From: Microlunatus flavus
Lineage (GTDB): Bacteria > Actinomycetota > Actinomycetes > Propionibacteriales > Propionibacteriaceae
Direction: 5' to 3'
Assembly (NCBI RefSeq): GCF_900110855.1
Contig: NZ_FOFA01000001.1
Span: 806,001-870,000 of the forward strand
DNA length: 64,000 nt
Shown here: in pieces, positions 48,971 to 57,699 of the stretch
Layout: each line of letters starts with the position of its first letter
Numbering within the stretch: position 1 is the first letter of the stretch
Made by a program: the position numbers and the translations under genes
Notes under the pieces: generated by a model
Seen by the model: the letters and a program-made list of their open reading frames with translations, nothing else
Told to the model about the DNA's origin: nothing
Database searches by the model: none

Positions 48971-49000
48971 GAGCGCGAGCCGCAGAAGCTGGAGCGGCGC

Positions 49001-49819
49001 TCAGCGGGGGGAGGCGCTCCCGCCGAGAGCGCGGGCGTGCTGGAGGTCCAGCGAACCCTCGTGGGCCGGGAAGGTCACCGACTCCTCGCGGCCCTCCTCG
49101 TAGACCAGGCCGTACGCGTCGACGTACTGACGGTAGATCTGCACCGCCGTCGAACCGCCCAGGGCCGCTTCGAGCCGGTTCTGGTCGCCGATGGCGCTGA
49201 TCACATACGGCGGCGCGTACGGGACGCCGTGCAGGACGACCGTGTTGCCGACGCACTTGATGCCGGTGGTGGAGATGACGCGCTGGCCCTGGATGGTCAT
49301 CGCCTCCGCGCCGCCGGACCACAGGGCGTTGACCACGGTCTGGATGTCCTGCTGGTGCACGACGAGGAGGTCCGCGTCGACGCCGCTGAGCTGCACCGAC
49401 GACGGCGCGTCGTCCAGCGTCACCGACACGGCCGGCCCGGTCACCGCGGTCAGCCCGGCCTCCTGCTCCTGCGTCTGGAGCTGGGAGGACAGGTCGGAGC
49501 CGTTGCTCGCGTTCTCCGCCGCGCTGAGCGCGTCGACCTGGGCGCGCAGGTCGGTGACCTGCCGGGTCAGCTCGGCGTTGCGGCGCGACTGGTCGGCCAC
49601 CAGGCTCACCAGGTCGGTGTTGCGGGCGGGGCGCAGGTCGCTGCCGCGGGCGTTCACCGTGCTGAGCACGACGAGGAACGCCGCGATCGCGCACACCGTC
49701 GCCGTCAGCACCCGCGCGCCCGGCCGGCGCCCGGCGTTGCGGCGCCGCGAGGCCTCCCGACCGCGCAGCAGGGCGGCCACGACGCGGTCGCCCCACGTCG
49801 GCTGGTCGTCGGCCAACAC
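49001..49819 (-). CDS. DUF881 membrane protein
   Basis: 272 residues. Basic N-terminus, one transmembrane helix (about 36-56), a coiled-coil segment (about 68-105, SRRNAELTRQVTDLRAQVDALSAAEN), then the DUF881 domain: GPAVSVTLDDAP, LLVVHQQDIQTVVNALWSGGAEAMTIQGQRVISTTGIKCVGNTVVLHG, and VISAIGDQ. DUF881 proteins are found beside crgA and cell-division genes in actinobacteria, as here (crgA is divergent, 136 bases away). Likely an envelope or division accessory factor outside the membrane. Confidence 0.88.
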   Translation of the reverse strand: MLADDQPTWGDRVVAALLRGREASRRRNAGRRPGARVLTATVCAIAAFLVVLSTVNARGSDLRPARNTDLVSLVADQSRRNAELTRQVTDLRAQVDALSAAENASNGSDLSSQLQTQEQEAGLTAVTGPAVSVTLDDAPSSVQLSGVDADLLVVHQQDIQTVVNALWSGGAEAMTIQGQRVISTTGIKCVGNTVVLHGVPYAPPYVISAIGDQNRLEAALGGSTAVQIYRQYVDAYGLVYEEGREESVTFPAHEGSLDLQHARALGGSASPR

Positions 49820-49955
49820 CCGCTCCTCCGCCTCGCCTGGTCGCCCGAGGGGGCACCAGCAACTACGCTAACGCCACGACAAGGAGGCACGGCCCAGTCG
49901 CGGGCCAGCCTGGTCAGAGCCTGATCAGGCCTCCCCGAGCCCGAGAGAGTTGGTC

Positions 49956-50231
49956 GTGCCCGAGTCCCGCACGCGCAAGTCCGCCGACGAGAAGAAGGTC
50001 CGCAAGCAGCGGGCCGCCGCCGAGACCAAGAAGAAGGTCAAGGCGCCGACGAGCCGTCGCTGGGTGCCGCCAACCTTCATCACCGTCGGCCTGCTCGGCG
50101 TCGCCTGGCTCATCGTCTACTACGTCGCCGGCCAGGACGTGCCCTTCATGAGCGACCTCGGCAACTGGAACATCCTCATCGGCATGGGCGGCATGGCCGC
50201 CGCATTCGGCCTCGCGACCCTCTGGCGCTAG
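49956..50231 (+). CDS. crgA: Cell-division protein CrgA
   Basis: 91 residues from the GTG at 49956; a TTG at 49950 is in frame but GAGAG lies 8 bases before the GTG, and MPESRTRKSADEKK matches the family start. Basic N-terminal half, then two membrane helices (PTFITVGLLGVAWLIVYYVAG and WNILIGMGGMAAAFGLATLW) with the conserved VPFMSDLGNWN between them. CrgA recruits peptidoglycan synthases to the septum with FtsZ, FtsQ and PBPs. Confidence 0.95.
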   Translation: MPESRTRKSADEKKVRKQRAAAETKKKVKAPTSRRWVPPTFITVGLLGVAWLIVYYVAGQDVPFMSDLGNWNILIGMGGMAAAFGLATLWR

Positions 50232-50244
50232 GGCCGAAAGGCCC
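50231..50244 (+). terminator. Short hairpin after crgA
   Basis: GGGCC-GAAA-GGCCC (5-bp stem, GAAA tetraloop) starting at the last base of the crgA stop, followed by GTCTTA. Weak but well placed. Confidence 0.45.
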
Positions 50245-50285
50245 GTCTTACACCGCTGTAGTTCTCCACACTGGGGACAACTCCT

Positions 50286-51623
50286 GTGGACAACTCCACC
50301 TCGACGCCCGCGACGCCCTCCAGCGCACGGCTGCTCGACCGGCGCATCCTGGCGCTGGCGCTGCCGACCTTCGCCACGCTGGTCTCCGAGCCGCTGCTGC
50401 TGCTCGCCGACTCCGCGGTCGTCGGGCACCTCGGCACGGAGCCGCTGGCCGCGCTCGGCCTGTGCTCCAACGTCCTCAACGTGCTCGTCGGGCTGTCGAT
50501 CTTCCTGGCGTACGGGACGACGGGCACGGTCGCGCGCCGGCTCGGGGCCGGTGACCGTCTCGCGGCGCTGAGCGGCGGGATCGACGGGCTCGTCCTCGCC
50601 GTGCTCGTCGGGGTGGTGCTGGCCGTCGCGCTCGAGCTGCTGCTGCCGGTCGTCGTCGGCTGGTACGGCGTCGACCCCGCCATCGAGGCCCTCGCCGTGC
50701 GCTACCTGCGGATCGCCGCGCTCGGCCTGCCCTCGGTGCTGGTGCTCCTGGCCGGGACCGGCGTGCTGCGCGGGCTGCAGGACGCCCGGACGCCGCTCGT
50801 GGTCGTCGTCGCCACGAACCTGCTCAACATCGCCCTCAACGTCACCCTCGTGTACGGGGCGGGGCTCGGCATCGCCGGCTCCGCGCTCGGGACGCTGATC
50901 GCGCAGACCGGCGCGGCGGTCGCCGTGGTCACCGTGGTCGTGCGCCGCAGCCGGGCCGCCGGGGCCGCGGTCGCGCTGCGGCCGGCCGGGGTCGCCGCCG
51001 TGGCCCGCTCGGGCGGCTGGCTGGTCGTGCGCACCGCCCTCCTGCAGGCCGCGGTCACCACGAACACCGTCGTCGCCGCCGGGCTCGGCGCCACCGCGCT
51101 GGCGGCGCACCAGGTCACCGGCGGGCTGTGGACCCTGCTCGCGTTCGCCCTCGACGCGGTCGCCATCGCGGGGCAGGCACTCATCGGCTCCGCGCTCGGC
51201 AGCGGCGACGTCGCCCTCGGCCGGGCCCTCACCCGGCGGATGCTCGGCTGGGGCGCGGTGTCCGGGGCCGTCTTCGGGCTGCTGCTCGTCGTGGCGCGGC
51301 CCGCGTACGTCGGGCTGTTCACCCCGGACCCCGCCGTGCGGGCCCTCGTCGGCCGGGTCGTGCTCGTCGTCGCCCTGCAGGCCGCGCTCGCCGGTGTCGT
51401 CTACGTCCTCGACGGCGTCCTCATCGGCGCGGGCGACGCCCGTTACCTCGCGCTCGCCGGGCTCGTCTGCCTCGCCGCGTACCTGCCCGTCGCCCTCCTC
51501 GTGCGCCACCTCGGCGTCGGGCTGGCCTGGGTGTGGGCGTCGTACGCGGTGTTCATGGCCGCGCGGGCGGTCACGCTCGGGCTGCGCGCGCGTGGGGACC
51601 GCTGGATTCGTGTGGGGGCGTAG
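50286..51623 (+). CDS. MATE-family multidrug exporter
   Basis: 445 residues, GTG at 50286. Twelve predicted helices in two related halves: ILALALPTFATLVSEPLLLLADSAVVGHLGTEPLAALG in the first and LLQAAVTTNTVVAAGLGATALAAHQVTGGLWTLL in the second. The pattern is that of the DinF branch, which exports cationic or organic compounds with H+ or Na+. The start codon lies inside TGTGGACAA (50285-50293), the DnaA-box consensus in reverse. The 3' side runs into tandem repeats. Confidence 0.92.
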   Translation: MDNSTSTPATPSSARLLDRRILALALPTFATLVSEPLLLLADSAVVGHLGTEPLAALGLCSNVLNVLVGLSIFLAYGTTGTVARRLGAGDRLAALSGGIDGLVLAVLVGVVLAVALELLLPVVVGWYGVDPAIEALAVRYLRIAALGLPSVLVLLAGTGVLRGLQDARTPLVVVVATNLLNIALNVTLVYGAGLGIAGSALGTLIAQTGAAVAVVTVVVRRSRAAGAAVALRPAGVAAVARSGGWLVVRTALLQAAVTTNTVVAAGLGATALAAHQVTGGLWTLLAFALDAVAIAGQALIGSALGSGDVALGRALTRRMLGWGAVSGAVFGLLLVVARPAYVGLFTPDPAVRALVGRVVLVVALQAALAGVVYVLDGVLIGAGDARYLALAGLVCLAAYLPVALLVRHLGVGLAWVWASYAVFMAARAVTLGLRARGDRWIRVGA

Positions 51624-51627
51624 GGCG

Positions 51628-51736
51628 GCCCTTCGACAGGCTCAGGGAGCGTGGCCGAGCCAGGGGCAGGCCCTTCGACACGCTCAGGGAGCGTGGCCGA
51701 GTCAAGCGCAGGCCCTTCGACACGCTCAGGGAGCGT
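51628..51736. repeat. 42-bp tandem repeat, about 2.6 units
   Basis: The 23-mer beginning GCCCTTCGACA recurs at 51628-51650, 51670-51692 and 51712-51734, separated by GTGGCCGAG(C/T)CA... spacers of 19 bases, so the unit is exactly 42 bases. The 23-mer is the same dispersed element seen at 7995-8111. It lies just after the MATE stop and before the iron box. Confidence 0.85.
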
Positions 51737-51798
51737 CGTGGCCCCTGACTGTTCGGCGCGTCACACCCGGTTGCCGAGCAAGGGGAGCCTCGCTTAAG

Positions 51799-51817
51799 TT
51801 AGGGCAGGCTCACCTAG
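51799..51817. promoter_or_regulatory. DtxR/IdeR-type iron box
   Basis: TTAGGGCAGGCTCACCTAG matches the iron-box consensus TTAGGTTAGGCTAACCTAA at 15 of 19 positions. It is centred ~95 bases upstream of efeU. Iron-loaded DtxR/IdeR would repress the efeUOB operon. Confidence 0.75.
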
Positions 51818-51902
51818 TGGGGAGCCGCTCCGACGACCAGCCCTGAGGCCGCCGAGCACCACCCGGCCCAGAGCCACGAGGACACCGAGGAGCGCCAGCA
51901 CC

Positions 51903-52808
51903 ATGGTCGCCAACTTCCTCATCGGCCTGCGCGAGGGCCTCGAGGCCGCGCTGGTCGTGAGCATCCTCGTCGCCTACCTGGTCAAGACCTCCCGGCGCCA
52001 CCTGCTGCCCCGCGTGTGGGCCGGCGTGGCCGTCGCCGTGGTCGTCTCGCTCGGCTTCGGCGCGCTGCTGACCTTCGGCCCCAAGGGCCTGACCTTCACC
52101 GCGCAGGAGGCGATCGGCGGCTCGCTCTCCATCGTCGCCGTCGCGCTGGTCACCTGGATGATCTTCTGGATGGCGCGCACCGCCCGCTCCCTGTCGGGCG
52201 AGCTGCGCGGCGCCGTCGATCGTGCCGCCGACGGCAAGACCTGGTCGCTCGCCATCGTCGCCCTGCTGGCGGTCGGCCGCGAGGGCTTGGAGACGGCGAT
52301 CTTCCTGTGGGCGGCGACCTCGGCCGCCGCCGGCACGACCGGCAGCACCGTCCAGCCGCTGCTCGGCGCCCTCGTCGGGCTCGCCGTCGCTGTCGCGCTC
52401 GGCTACCTCATCTACCGCGGCGCCATCAAGATCAACCTCAGCAGGTTCTTCACCTGGACCGGCGTCTTCCTGATCTTCGTCGCCGCGGGTGTCCTCTCCT
52501 ACGGGGTCCACGACCTCCAGGAGGCCGGCATCCTGCCCGGCCTGAACACGCTCGCCTTCGACGTCTCCCGCGCGGTCCCGCCGACCTCCTGGTACGGCAC
52601 CGTGCTCAAGGGCGTCTTCAACTTCTCCCCCGCCACCACCGTGCTCGAGGCCGTCGTCTGGACGGCGTACGTCGTGCCGGTGCTGGCCGTCTTCCTCACG
52701 AAGGCGCGCCGCCGCGCCGCCGCCGCGCCGACCGGGCCCGCCCCGAAGGCCGCGACCCTCACGACCCGCCCGGCCGCCTCGCAGCCGGTCGCCTCCGGAA
52801 GGAACTGA
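51903..52808 (+). CDS. efeU: Iron permease EfeU (FTR1 family)
   Basis: 301 residues, seven predicted helices. Two REGLE iron-transport motifs, LREGLEAAL near residue 10 and GREGLETAI near residue 125. Ala/Pro/Thr-rich cytoplasmic tail. Moves iron into the cell with the products of efeO and efeB, four bases and then 20 bases downstream. Controlled by the iron box at 51799. Confidence 0.95.
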   Translation: MVANFLIGLREGLEAALVVSILVAYLVKTSRRHLLPRVWAGVAVAVVVSLGFGALLTFGPKGLTFTAQEAIGGSLSIVAVALVTWMIFWMARTARSLSGELRGAVDRAADGKTWSLAIVALLAVGREGLETAIFLWAATSAAAGTTGSTVQPLLGALVGLAVAVALGYLIYRGAIKINLSRFFTWTGVFLIFVAAGVLSYGVHDLQEAGILPGLNTLAFDVSRAVPPTSWYGTVLKGVFNFSPATTVLEAVVWTAYVVPVLAVFLTKARRRAAAAPTGPAPKAATLTTRPAASQPVASGRN

Positions 52809-52812
52809 ACCC

Positions 52813-54015
52813 TTGTCCGCCACGACCCGCCGCCCCGCCGCGGCGCGCCGCCTCGCCCCGCTGGTGACCGTGGGCGCGCTCCTCGCGCTCCCCGTCCTCA
52901 GCGGCTGCACCGACAACACCCGCTCGGCGAACGACGGCCCCTCGGCCGACCCCCGGGCGCTCACGGTCTCCGCCAGCGACACCGACTGCGCGGTCTCCGG
53001 CACGCAGGCCCCCTCGGGCAAGCTCACCTTCACCGTCACCAACAGCGGCTCGAAGATCAACGAGTTCTACCTGCTGGCCGGCGACGGGCTCCGCATCGTC
53101 GGCGAGGTCGAGAACATCGGCCCGGGCATCACCCGCGACCTCGTGCTCACCGCCCCGGCCGGCAGCTACTTCACGGCCTGCAAGCCGGGCATGGTCGGCG
53201 ACGGCATCCGGGCGCCCTTCACCGTGGCGGAATCGGGCCAGGCCGGCGCGACGGACGCGAACGACGGCGAGCTGGTGGCCGCGGCCAACGCCAACTACGC
53301 CTCCTACGTCCGCGACCAGACCGACCAGCTGCTGAGCAAGACCGAGGAGTTCGCCGCCGCGTACGAGGCCGGCGACGACGCGAAGGCCCGCGCCCTCTAC
53401 CCCGTCGCCCGCACCCACTGGGAGCGCATCGAGACGGTGGCGGAGTCGTTCGGCGACCTCGACCCCAAGATGGACCTGCGCGAGGCCGACCTGGAGCAGG
53501 GCCAGAGGTGGACCGGCTGGCACCGCATCGAGAAGGACCTCTGGCCGCAGCGGGCCAAGGGCTACAAGGCCCTGTCGGCCGCGCAGCGGGCCACCTTCGC
53601 CGACGACCTGGTCAAGAACACGAAGACGCTGCACGCCCGCACCCGCGACATGACCTTCACGGTCGACCAGATCGCCAACGGTTCGCGGGGCCTGCTCGAC
53701 GAGGTCGCCACGGGCAAGGTCACCGGCGAGGAGGAGTACTGGTCGCGCACCGACCTCTACGACTTCCAGGCCAACGTCGACGGCGCCCGGATCGGCTTCG
53801 AGGGGCTGCGCCCGATCCTGGCCTCGCGCGACAAGGCTCTCGACACCCAGCTCGACGCGCGCTTCAGCGACCTGCAGACGCTGCTCGACCAGCAGAAGTC
53901 CGGCGACGGCTTCAAGTCCTACGACGCCGTGAGCAAGAGCGACATCAAGGCCCTGTCCGACGCGGTGAACGCGCTGGCGGAGCCGCTGTCCAAGCTCACC
54001 GCCGCCGTCTCCTGA
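52813..54015 (+). CDS. efeO: Iron-uptake lipoprotein EfeO
   Basis: 400 residues from a TTG at 52813, supported by GGAAGGAACTGA upstream. Signal peptide with lipobox LSGC near residue 32. N-terminal cupredoxin domain (LTVSASDTDCAVSGTQAPSGKLTFTVTNSG ... YFTACKPGM), then the M75/imelysin-like helical domain with the metal-site HWERIE (HxxE). Binds extracellular iron and hands it to EfeU. Confidence 0.94.
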   Translation: MSATTRRPAAARRLAPLVTVGALLALPVLSGCTDNTRSANDGPSADPRALTVSASDTDCAVSGTQAPSGKLTFTVTNSGSKINEFYLLAGDGLRIVGEVENIGPGITRDLVLTAPAGSYFTACKPGMVGDGIRAPFTVAESGQAGATDANDGELVAAANANYASYVRDQTDQLLSKTEEFAAAYEAGDDAKARALYPVARTHWERIETVAESFGDLDPKMDLREADLEQGQRWTGWHRIEKDLWPQRAKGYKALSAAQRATFADDLVKNTKTLHARTRDMTFTVDQIANGSRGLLDEVATGKVTGEEEYWSRTDLYDFQANVDGARIGFEGLRPILASRDKALDTQLDARFSDLQTLLDQQKSGDGFKSYDAVSKSDIKALSDAVNALAEPLSKLTAAVS

Positions 54016-54035
54016 GGAAGCGAGACCACCTGATC

Positions 54036-55391
54036 GTGCCCGAGCAGAGCGAACCGAAGGTCCCCGCCGCCGACCCGACCCCCGCCCCCGAGGGTGCCGG
54101 GGCCGTCGAGCCGGACGCCCGTCCGCGTGGACGGTTCTCCCGGCGCCGCGCGCTCGGCGCGGCCGGGGTCGGCGTGGCGGGCACGGCGGTCGGGCTTGCG
54201 GGCGGGATCGGGGTGGCCCGTGCGTCGGTCGAGCCGCCGGCGCCGGCCGGGCCGAAGATCTACCCCTTCTACGGCGACCACCAGGCCGGCATCACCACGC
54301 CCGCCCAGGACCGGCTGCACTTCGCGGCGTTCGACGTCACGACCACCGACCGGGCCGAGCTCGTCTCGCTGCTGCAGGACTGGACCACCGCCGCCGCGCG
54401 GATGACCCAGGGCGAGGGCGCCGGGGAGTACGGGCCGACGTCCGGGCCGTACGACGCACCCCCGGACGACACCGGCGAGGCCATCGGGCTGCCGGCGTCC
54501 GGCCTGACGCTGACCTTCGGCTTCGGCCCGTCGCTGTTCCGCGAGTCGGGGCGCGACCGCTTCGGGCTGGCGGCCCGGCAGCCGGCCGCGCTCAAGCGCC
54601 TGCCGCTCTTCCCCGGCGACAACCTCGACGAGTCCCGGTCCGACGGCGACCTGTGCGTGCAGGCCTGCGCCGACGACCCGCAGGTCGCGGTGCACGCGAT
54701 CCGCAACCTGGCCCGCATCGCCTTCGGCCGCGCGGCGATCCGCTGGTCGCAGCTGGGCTTCGGGCGCACGTCCTCGACCTCGACGAGCCAGGCGACCGCC
54801 CGGAACCTCTTCGGGTTCAAGGACGGCACCATGAACCTCAAGGCCGAGGACCCGGCCGGCGTGGACGCGCACGTCTGGGTGCCCTCCGGCGCCGACCCGC
54901 GCGCGGCCTGGCTGAGCGGCGGCTCGTACCTCGTCACCCGGCGCATCAACATGACCATCGAGACCTGGGACCGCCAGGCGCTCAGCGAGCAGGAGCGCGT
55001 CGTCGGGCGGACCAAGGCCGAGGGGGCGCCGCTGTCCGGCGGCGGCGAGTTCAGCCAGCCGGACTTCACCATGGCGGGCCGCGGGAACGAGCCGATCATC
55101 GCCACCGACGCGCACGTCCGGCTCGCGCACCCCGACAACAACCACGGCGTCCAGCTGCTGCGGCGCGGCTACAACTTCGTCGACGGCAGCACCGGGCTGG
55201 GCCGCCTCGACGCCGGGCTGTTCTTCATGGCGTACGTGACCGACCCCCGCACCCACTACATCCCGCTGCAGACCAAGCTGAGCCGGACCGACGGGCTGCA
55301 GGAGTACCTGCAGCACACCGGGTCGGCGCTGTTCGCGGTGCCCCCGGGCGCCAAGTCGGGCGAGCACATCGGTCAGGCGCTGTTCGCCTGA
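54036..55391 (+). CDS. efeB: DyP-type haem peroxidase EfeB
   Basis: 451 residues from the GTG at 54036. Twin-arginine signal (SRRRALGAAGVGVAGTAVGLAGG, about 30-55), then the dye-decolourising peroxidase fold with FGFKDGTMN (the GxxDG distal Asp) and HVRLAHPDNN (proximal haem His). Exported by Tat; proposed to oxidise ferrous iron or act on haem for EfeU. Confidence 0.95.
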   Translation: MPEQSEPKVPAADPTPAPEGAGAVEPDARPRGRFSRRRALGAAGVGVAGTAVGLAGGIGVARASVEPPAPAGPKIYPFYGDHQAGITTPAQDRLHFAAFDVTTTDRAELVSLLQDWTTAAARMTQGEGAGEYGPTSGPYDAPPDDTGEAIGLPASGLTLTFGFGPSLFRESGRDRFGLAARQPAALKRLPLFPGDNLDESRSDGDLCVQACADDPQVAVHAIRNLARIAFGRAAIRWSQLGFGRTSSTSTSQATARNLFGFKDGTMNLKAEDPAGVDAHVWVPSGADPRAAWLSGGSYLVTRRINMTIETWDRQALSEQERVVGRTKAEGAPLSGGGEFSQPDFTMAGRGNEPIIATDAHVRLAHPDNNHGVQLLRRGYNFVDGSTGLGRLDAGLFFMAYVTDPRTHYIPLQTKLSRTDGLQEYLQHTGSALFAVPPGAKSGEHIGQALFA

Positions 55392-55408
55392 GGTCGGTCC
55401 ACGGCGTA

Positions 55409-55425
55409 CGGCTGACCCTCAGCCG
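55409..55425. terminator. Short convergent hairpin after efeB
   Basis: CGGCTGA (55409-55415), loop CCC, TCAGCCG (55419-55425). The right arm includes the stop codon of the convergent SGNH gene. Confidence 0.5.
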
Positions 55426-56219
55426 AGCCGGGCGCTCGCGTCCGAGCGGGGCACGACGGTCGGCACCGGCCGCTTGGCCGTGACGCCCCGGCCGTGCGGG
55501 ACGTGGCGGACCGCCTTGCCCAGCCACGGCTTGAAGTGGTGGACCACCCAGTCGACGTCGCCGGTGACCGTCTCGCGGACCGAGTGCGGGCCGGGAGGTT
55601 CCGGGAACGGGTCGGCCCAGTGCGCGTCGAAGCCCGCGACGCCGAGCCGCCACGCCAGGGCCGCGGCGATGCGGGCGTGGCCGAGCGCGCTGTTGTGCAG
55701 CCGGTCGGGAGACCACAGGCGCGGGTCGACCGCGACCGGGTAGGCCTCGAAGTCCACGAGCAGCGCCCCGTGCCGCGCCGCGGCCGCCCGGATCAGCCGG
55801 TTGAGGCGGAACACGCGTCCCCGGACGTGGCGGACCAGCGGGTTCACGGCCCCGGGGTCGACCATCGTGAAGGTCGCCAGCGTCGCGCCGCTCGCCGCCG
55901 CTCCCACGAACAGCGCCTCGAGGTCGGCCTCCAGCGCAGAGAAGTCGCAGCGCACGGAGATGACGTCGTTGACGCCCGCGAAGAGCGTGAGCAGGTCGGG
56001 CCGCAGGTCCAGCGCGGGGTCCAGCTGGGTGGCGTGGATCTCGGCGGCGTGCAGCCCGCGCACGGCGAGGTTGGCGTAGTCGAGCGGCTCGTCCTGGGCG
56101 TCGGCCAGGTGCTGCGCGAGCCGGTCGGCCCAGCCGCGGAACCCGCCGTCCTCGGTCTCGTCCATCAGACCCTCGGTCGAGGAGTCGCCGATCGCCACGT
56201 AACGCCGGAAGCCCGTCAC
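55419..56219 (-). CDS. SGNH/GDSL-family hydrolase
   Basis: 266 residues, ATG at 56219. Block I YVAIGDSSTEG with the nucleophile Ser, block III LTLFAGVNDVI, block V SPDRLHNSALGHARIA with the catalytic Asp and His. No signal peptide, so cytoplasmic. C-terminal ~50 residues (VHHFKPWLGKAVRHVPHGRGVTAKRP) are basic. Esterase or lipase substrate unknown. Confidence 0.88.
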   Translation of the reverse strand: MTGFRRYVAIGDSSTEGLMDETEDGGFRGWADRLAQHLADAQDEPLDYANLAVRGLHAAEIHATQLDPALDLRPDLLTLFAGVNDVISVRCDFSALEADLEALFVGAAASGATLATFTMVDPGAVNPLVRHVRGRVFRLNRLIRAAAARHGALLVDFEAYPVAVDPRLWSPDRLHNSALGHARIAAALAWRLGVAGFDAHWADPFPEPPGPHSVRETVTGDVDWVVHHFKPWLGKAVRHVPHGRGVTAKRPVPTVVPRSDASARLG

Positions 56220-56315
56220 GCCCCCGATTCTGGCCCGCCCCGACCGACGCGTGCAGGTGCCGGGGCATCGGGCGGGTCGGTCGGCTCCGAACTACCCTCT
56301 GACGAGGGGGCCCGC

Positions 56316-57542
56316 ATGGCGAGGACGACCAGCCTGACCCGCGACCGCGACTACGCGACGTTCGTGGAGGACCGGCGCGCGCTCCTGCAGCGCTGCGCGT
56401 ACCTCCTGGTCGGGCGCCGCGACGCCGCCGAGGAGCTCGTGGCCGCCACCCTCGCCGACCTGTACGCCCGCTGGCGCCACGTCCACGACCCGCTGCTCGT
56501 CGCGCTGCGCCTGCTCTACACGACCGACCTCGGCCGGCTGCCGGCGACGTCGCCGCGCGCCCGGTTCGAGCTGCTCGACGGCCGTACGACCCGTGAACCC
56601 GTCGACCCGCTGGTCACCCACCTCGAGGCGCTGTCGGCCCGCCAGCGGATGGTCGTCGTCCTGGAGTGGGTCGCGCGGGTGCCGCGCGTGGACATGGCCG
56701 CCGTCCTCGACTCCTCCGCCGAGACGGTCGCCGACGTGGCCCGCGACGCCCGTACGGCGCTCGTCCGCCGCGCGCCCGAGCTGGATGACGACACCGTCCT
56801 GGTGCGCCGCCTCGACGCGGCCGTTCCGCCGGACGTGCGCTCCGTACGCCGCTACGACGACCTGCGGCACGGCCAGGAGCTCGTGCAGCGCCGGTGGGTC
56901 CGACGGGCCGGGGTCGCGGCCGCCGCCCTCGTCCTGCTCGTCCTCGTGGCGACCCAGCTCCGGCCGGTGGCCCAGTCCCCGGCGAGCGGGCCGGCGCCGC
57001 TCGTGCCGGTCCCGACCTCGACGGTGACCGTCACGCCGAGCCCCGTGACGCCCTGCGACCGGACCCTCGTCACCTGCCAGGCCCTCCTGACCCGGGCCTG
57101 GCGGGCCATGGTCTACGAGGTCGTCGCCGACCACCTCGACCCGGAGGGCCGCTACTTCAACGCCTCCAGCTACTACGCCCGCGACGAGACCGAGGGCCTG
57201 TGGGAGACCAAGAAGGGCGCCCTGGCCATGGAGGTGTTCCGGGTCGGGAGCGGCTCGACGCAGGTCTACCTGCAGGTCGCGACCGCCCGCGCGTACGCCC
57301 CCCGCTGCGGCGAGGCGACCGGCACCACCTGCTCCTCGATCCGCTTCATGGACGGCAACCGCTTCATCCTCAGCGACGCGCTCGACGTCGCCGACGGGCT
57401 CGAGGGCCAGTACCGCCCGGACGGCACCCAGGTCGTCACCGTCGTCGTCCGCGACTCCGGGCCGGGCGCGGGCCTGGAGGTCACCCGCGCGCAGATCGTC
57501 CGGCTGCTGCAGGACGACCGCCTCCGCCTGCCCGCACTCTGA
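56316..57542 (+). CDS. Sigma-factor-like protein fused to a membrane anchor and outer domain
   Basis: 408 residues from the ATG at 56316. Residues ~10-70 resemble sigma region 2 (DYATFVEDRRALLQRCAYLLVGRRDAAEELVAATLADLYARW) and ~100-152 region 4 (LEALSARQRMVVVLEWVARVPRVDMAAVLDSSAETVADVARDARTALV), close to SigE-like ECF factors. A helix at ~198-214 follows basic RRWVRR. The remainder is predicted to lie outside, with four Cys (TPCDRTLVTCQ; PRCGEATGTTC) and no recognised family. Region 4 is atypical and DNA binding is uncertain. Confidence 0.7.
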   Translation: MARTTSLTRDRDYATFVEDRRALLQRCAYLLVGRRDAAEELVAATLADLYARWRHVHDPLLVALRLLYTTDLGRLPATSPRARFELLDGRTTREPVDPLVTHLEALSARQRMVVVLEWVARVPRVDMAAVLDSSAETVADVARDARTALVRRAPELDDDTVLVRRLDAAVPPDVRSVRRYDDLRHGQELVQRRWVRRAGVAAAALVLLVLVATQLRPVAQSPASGPAPLVPVPTSTVTVTPSPVTPCDRTLVTCQALLTRAWRAMVYEVVADHLDPEGRYFNASSYYARDETEGLWETKKGALAMEVFRVGSGSTQVYLQVATARAYAPRCGEATGTTCSSIRFMDGNRFILSDALDVADGLEGQYRPDGTQVVTVVVRDSGPGAGLEVTRAQIVRLLQDDRLRLPAL

Positions 57543-57699
57543 TCTCGAGTGCGCTCGTGGTGGGGTGCGCGGGCGCGAGTGTCGGGGGCCGGGCGCCGGT
57601 CCGTCTGGACGAGCGAGGGGCACGACACGCTTTTCGTCGCGCCCCGCAGCGAGGAAGACGGAGCGTTCGAGCGCCCGGCGCGCGAGCGCCCCTTAACAA

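Larger units (their letters stand above)
48546..49000. other. 455-base non-coding region upstream of the pilus operon
   Basis: No credible gene. From right to left in the direction of the pilus transcript it holds two inverted-repeat pairs (48805-48970), three GGTGTTGTCC repeats (48707-48749), an 8-bp hairpin (48641-48660), CTATAG next to it as a possible -10 box (48635-48640), and a ~90-base leader. It also takes the 3' end of the DUF881 transcript. Confidence 0.6.

Noticed and set aside
51628-51736. CRISPR array
   Set aside because: Spacers are themselves repeated, units are 42 bases with only 2.6 copies, there are no cas genes, and the element occurs elsewhere as a dispersed repeat.
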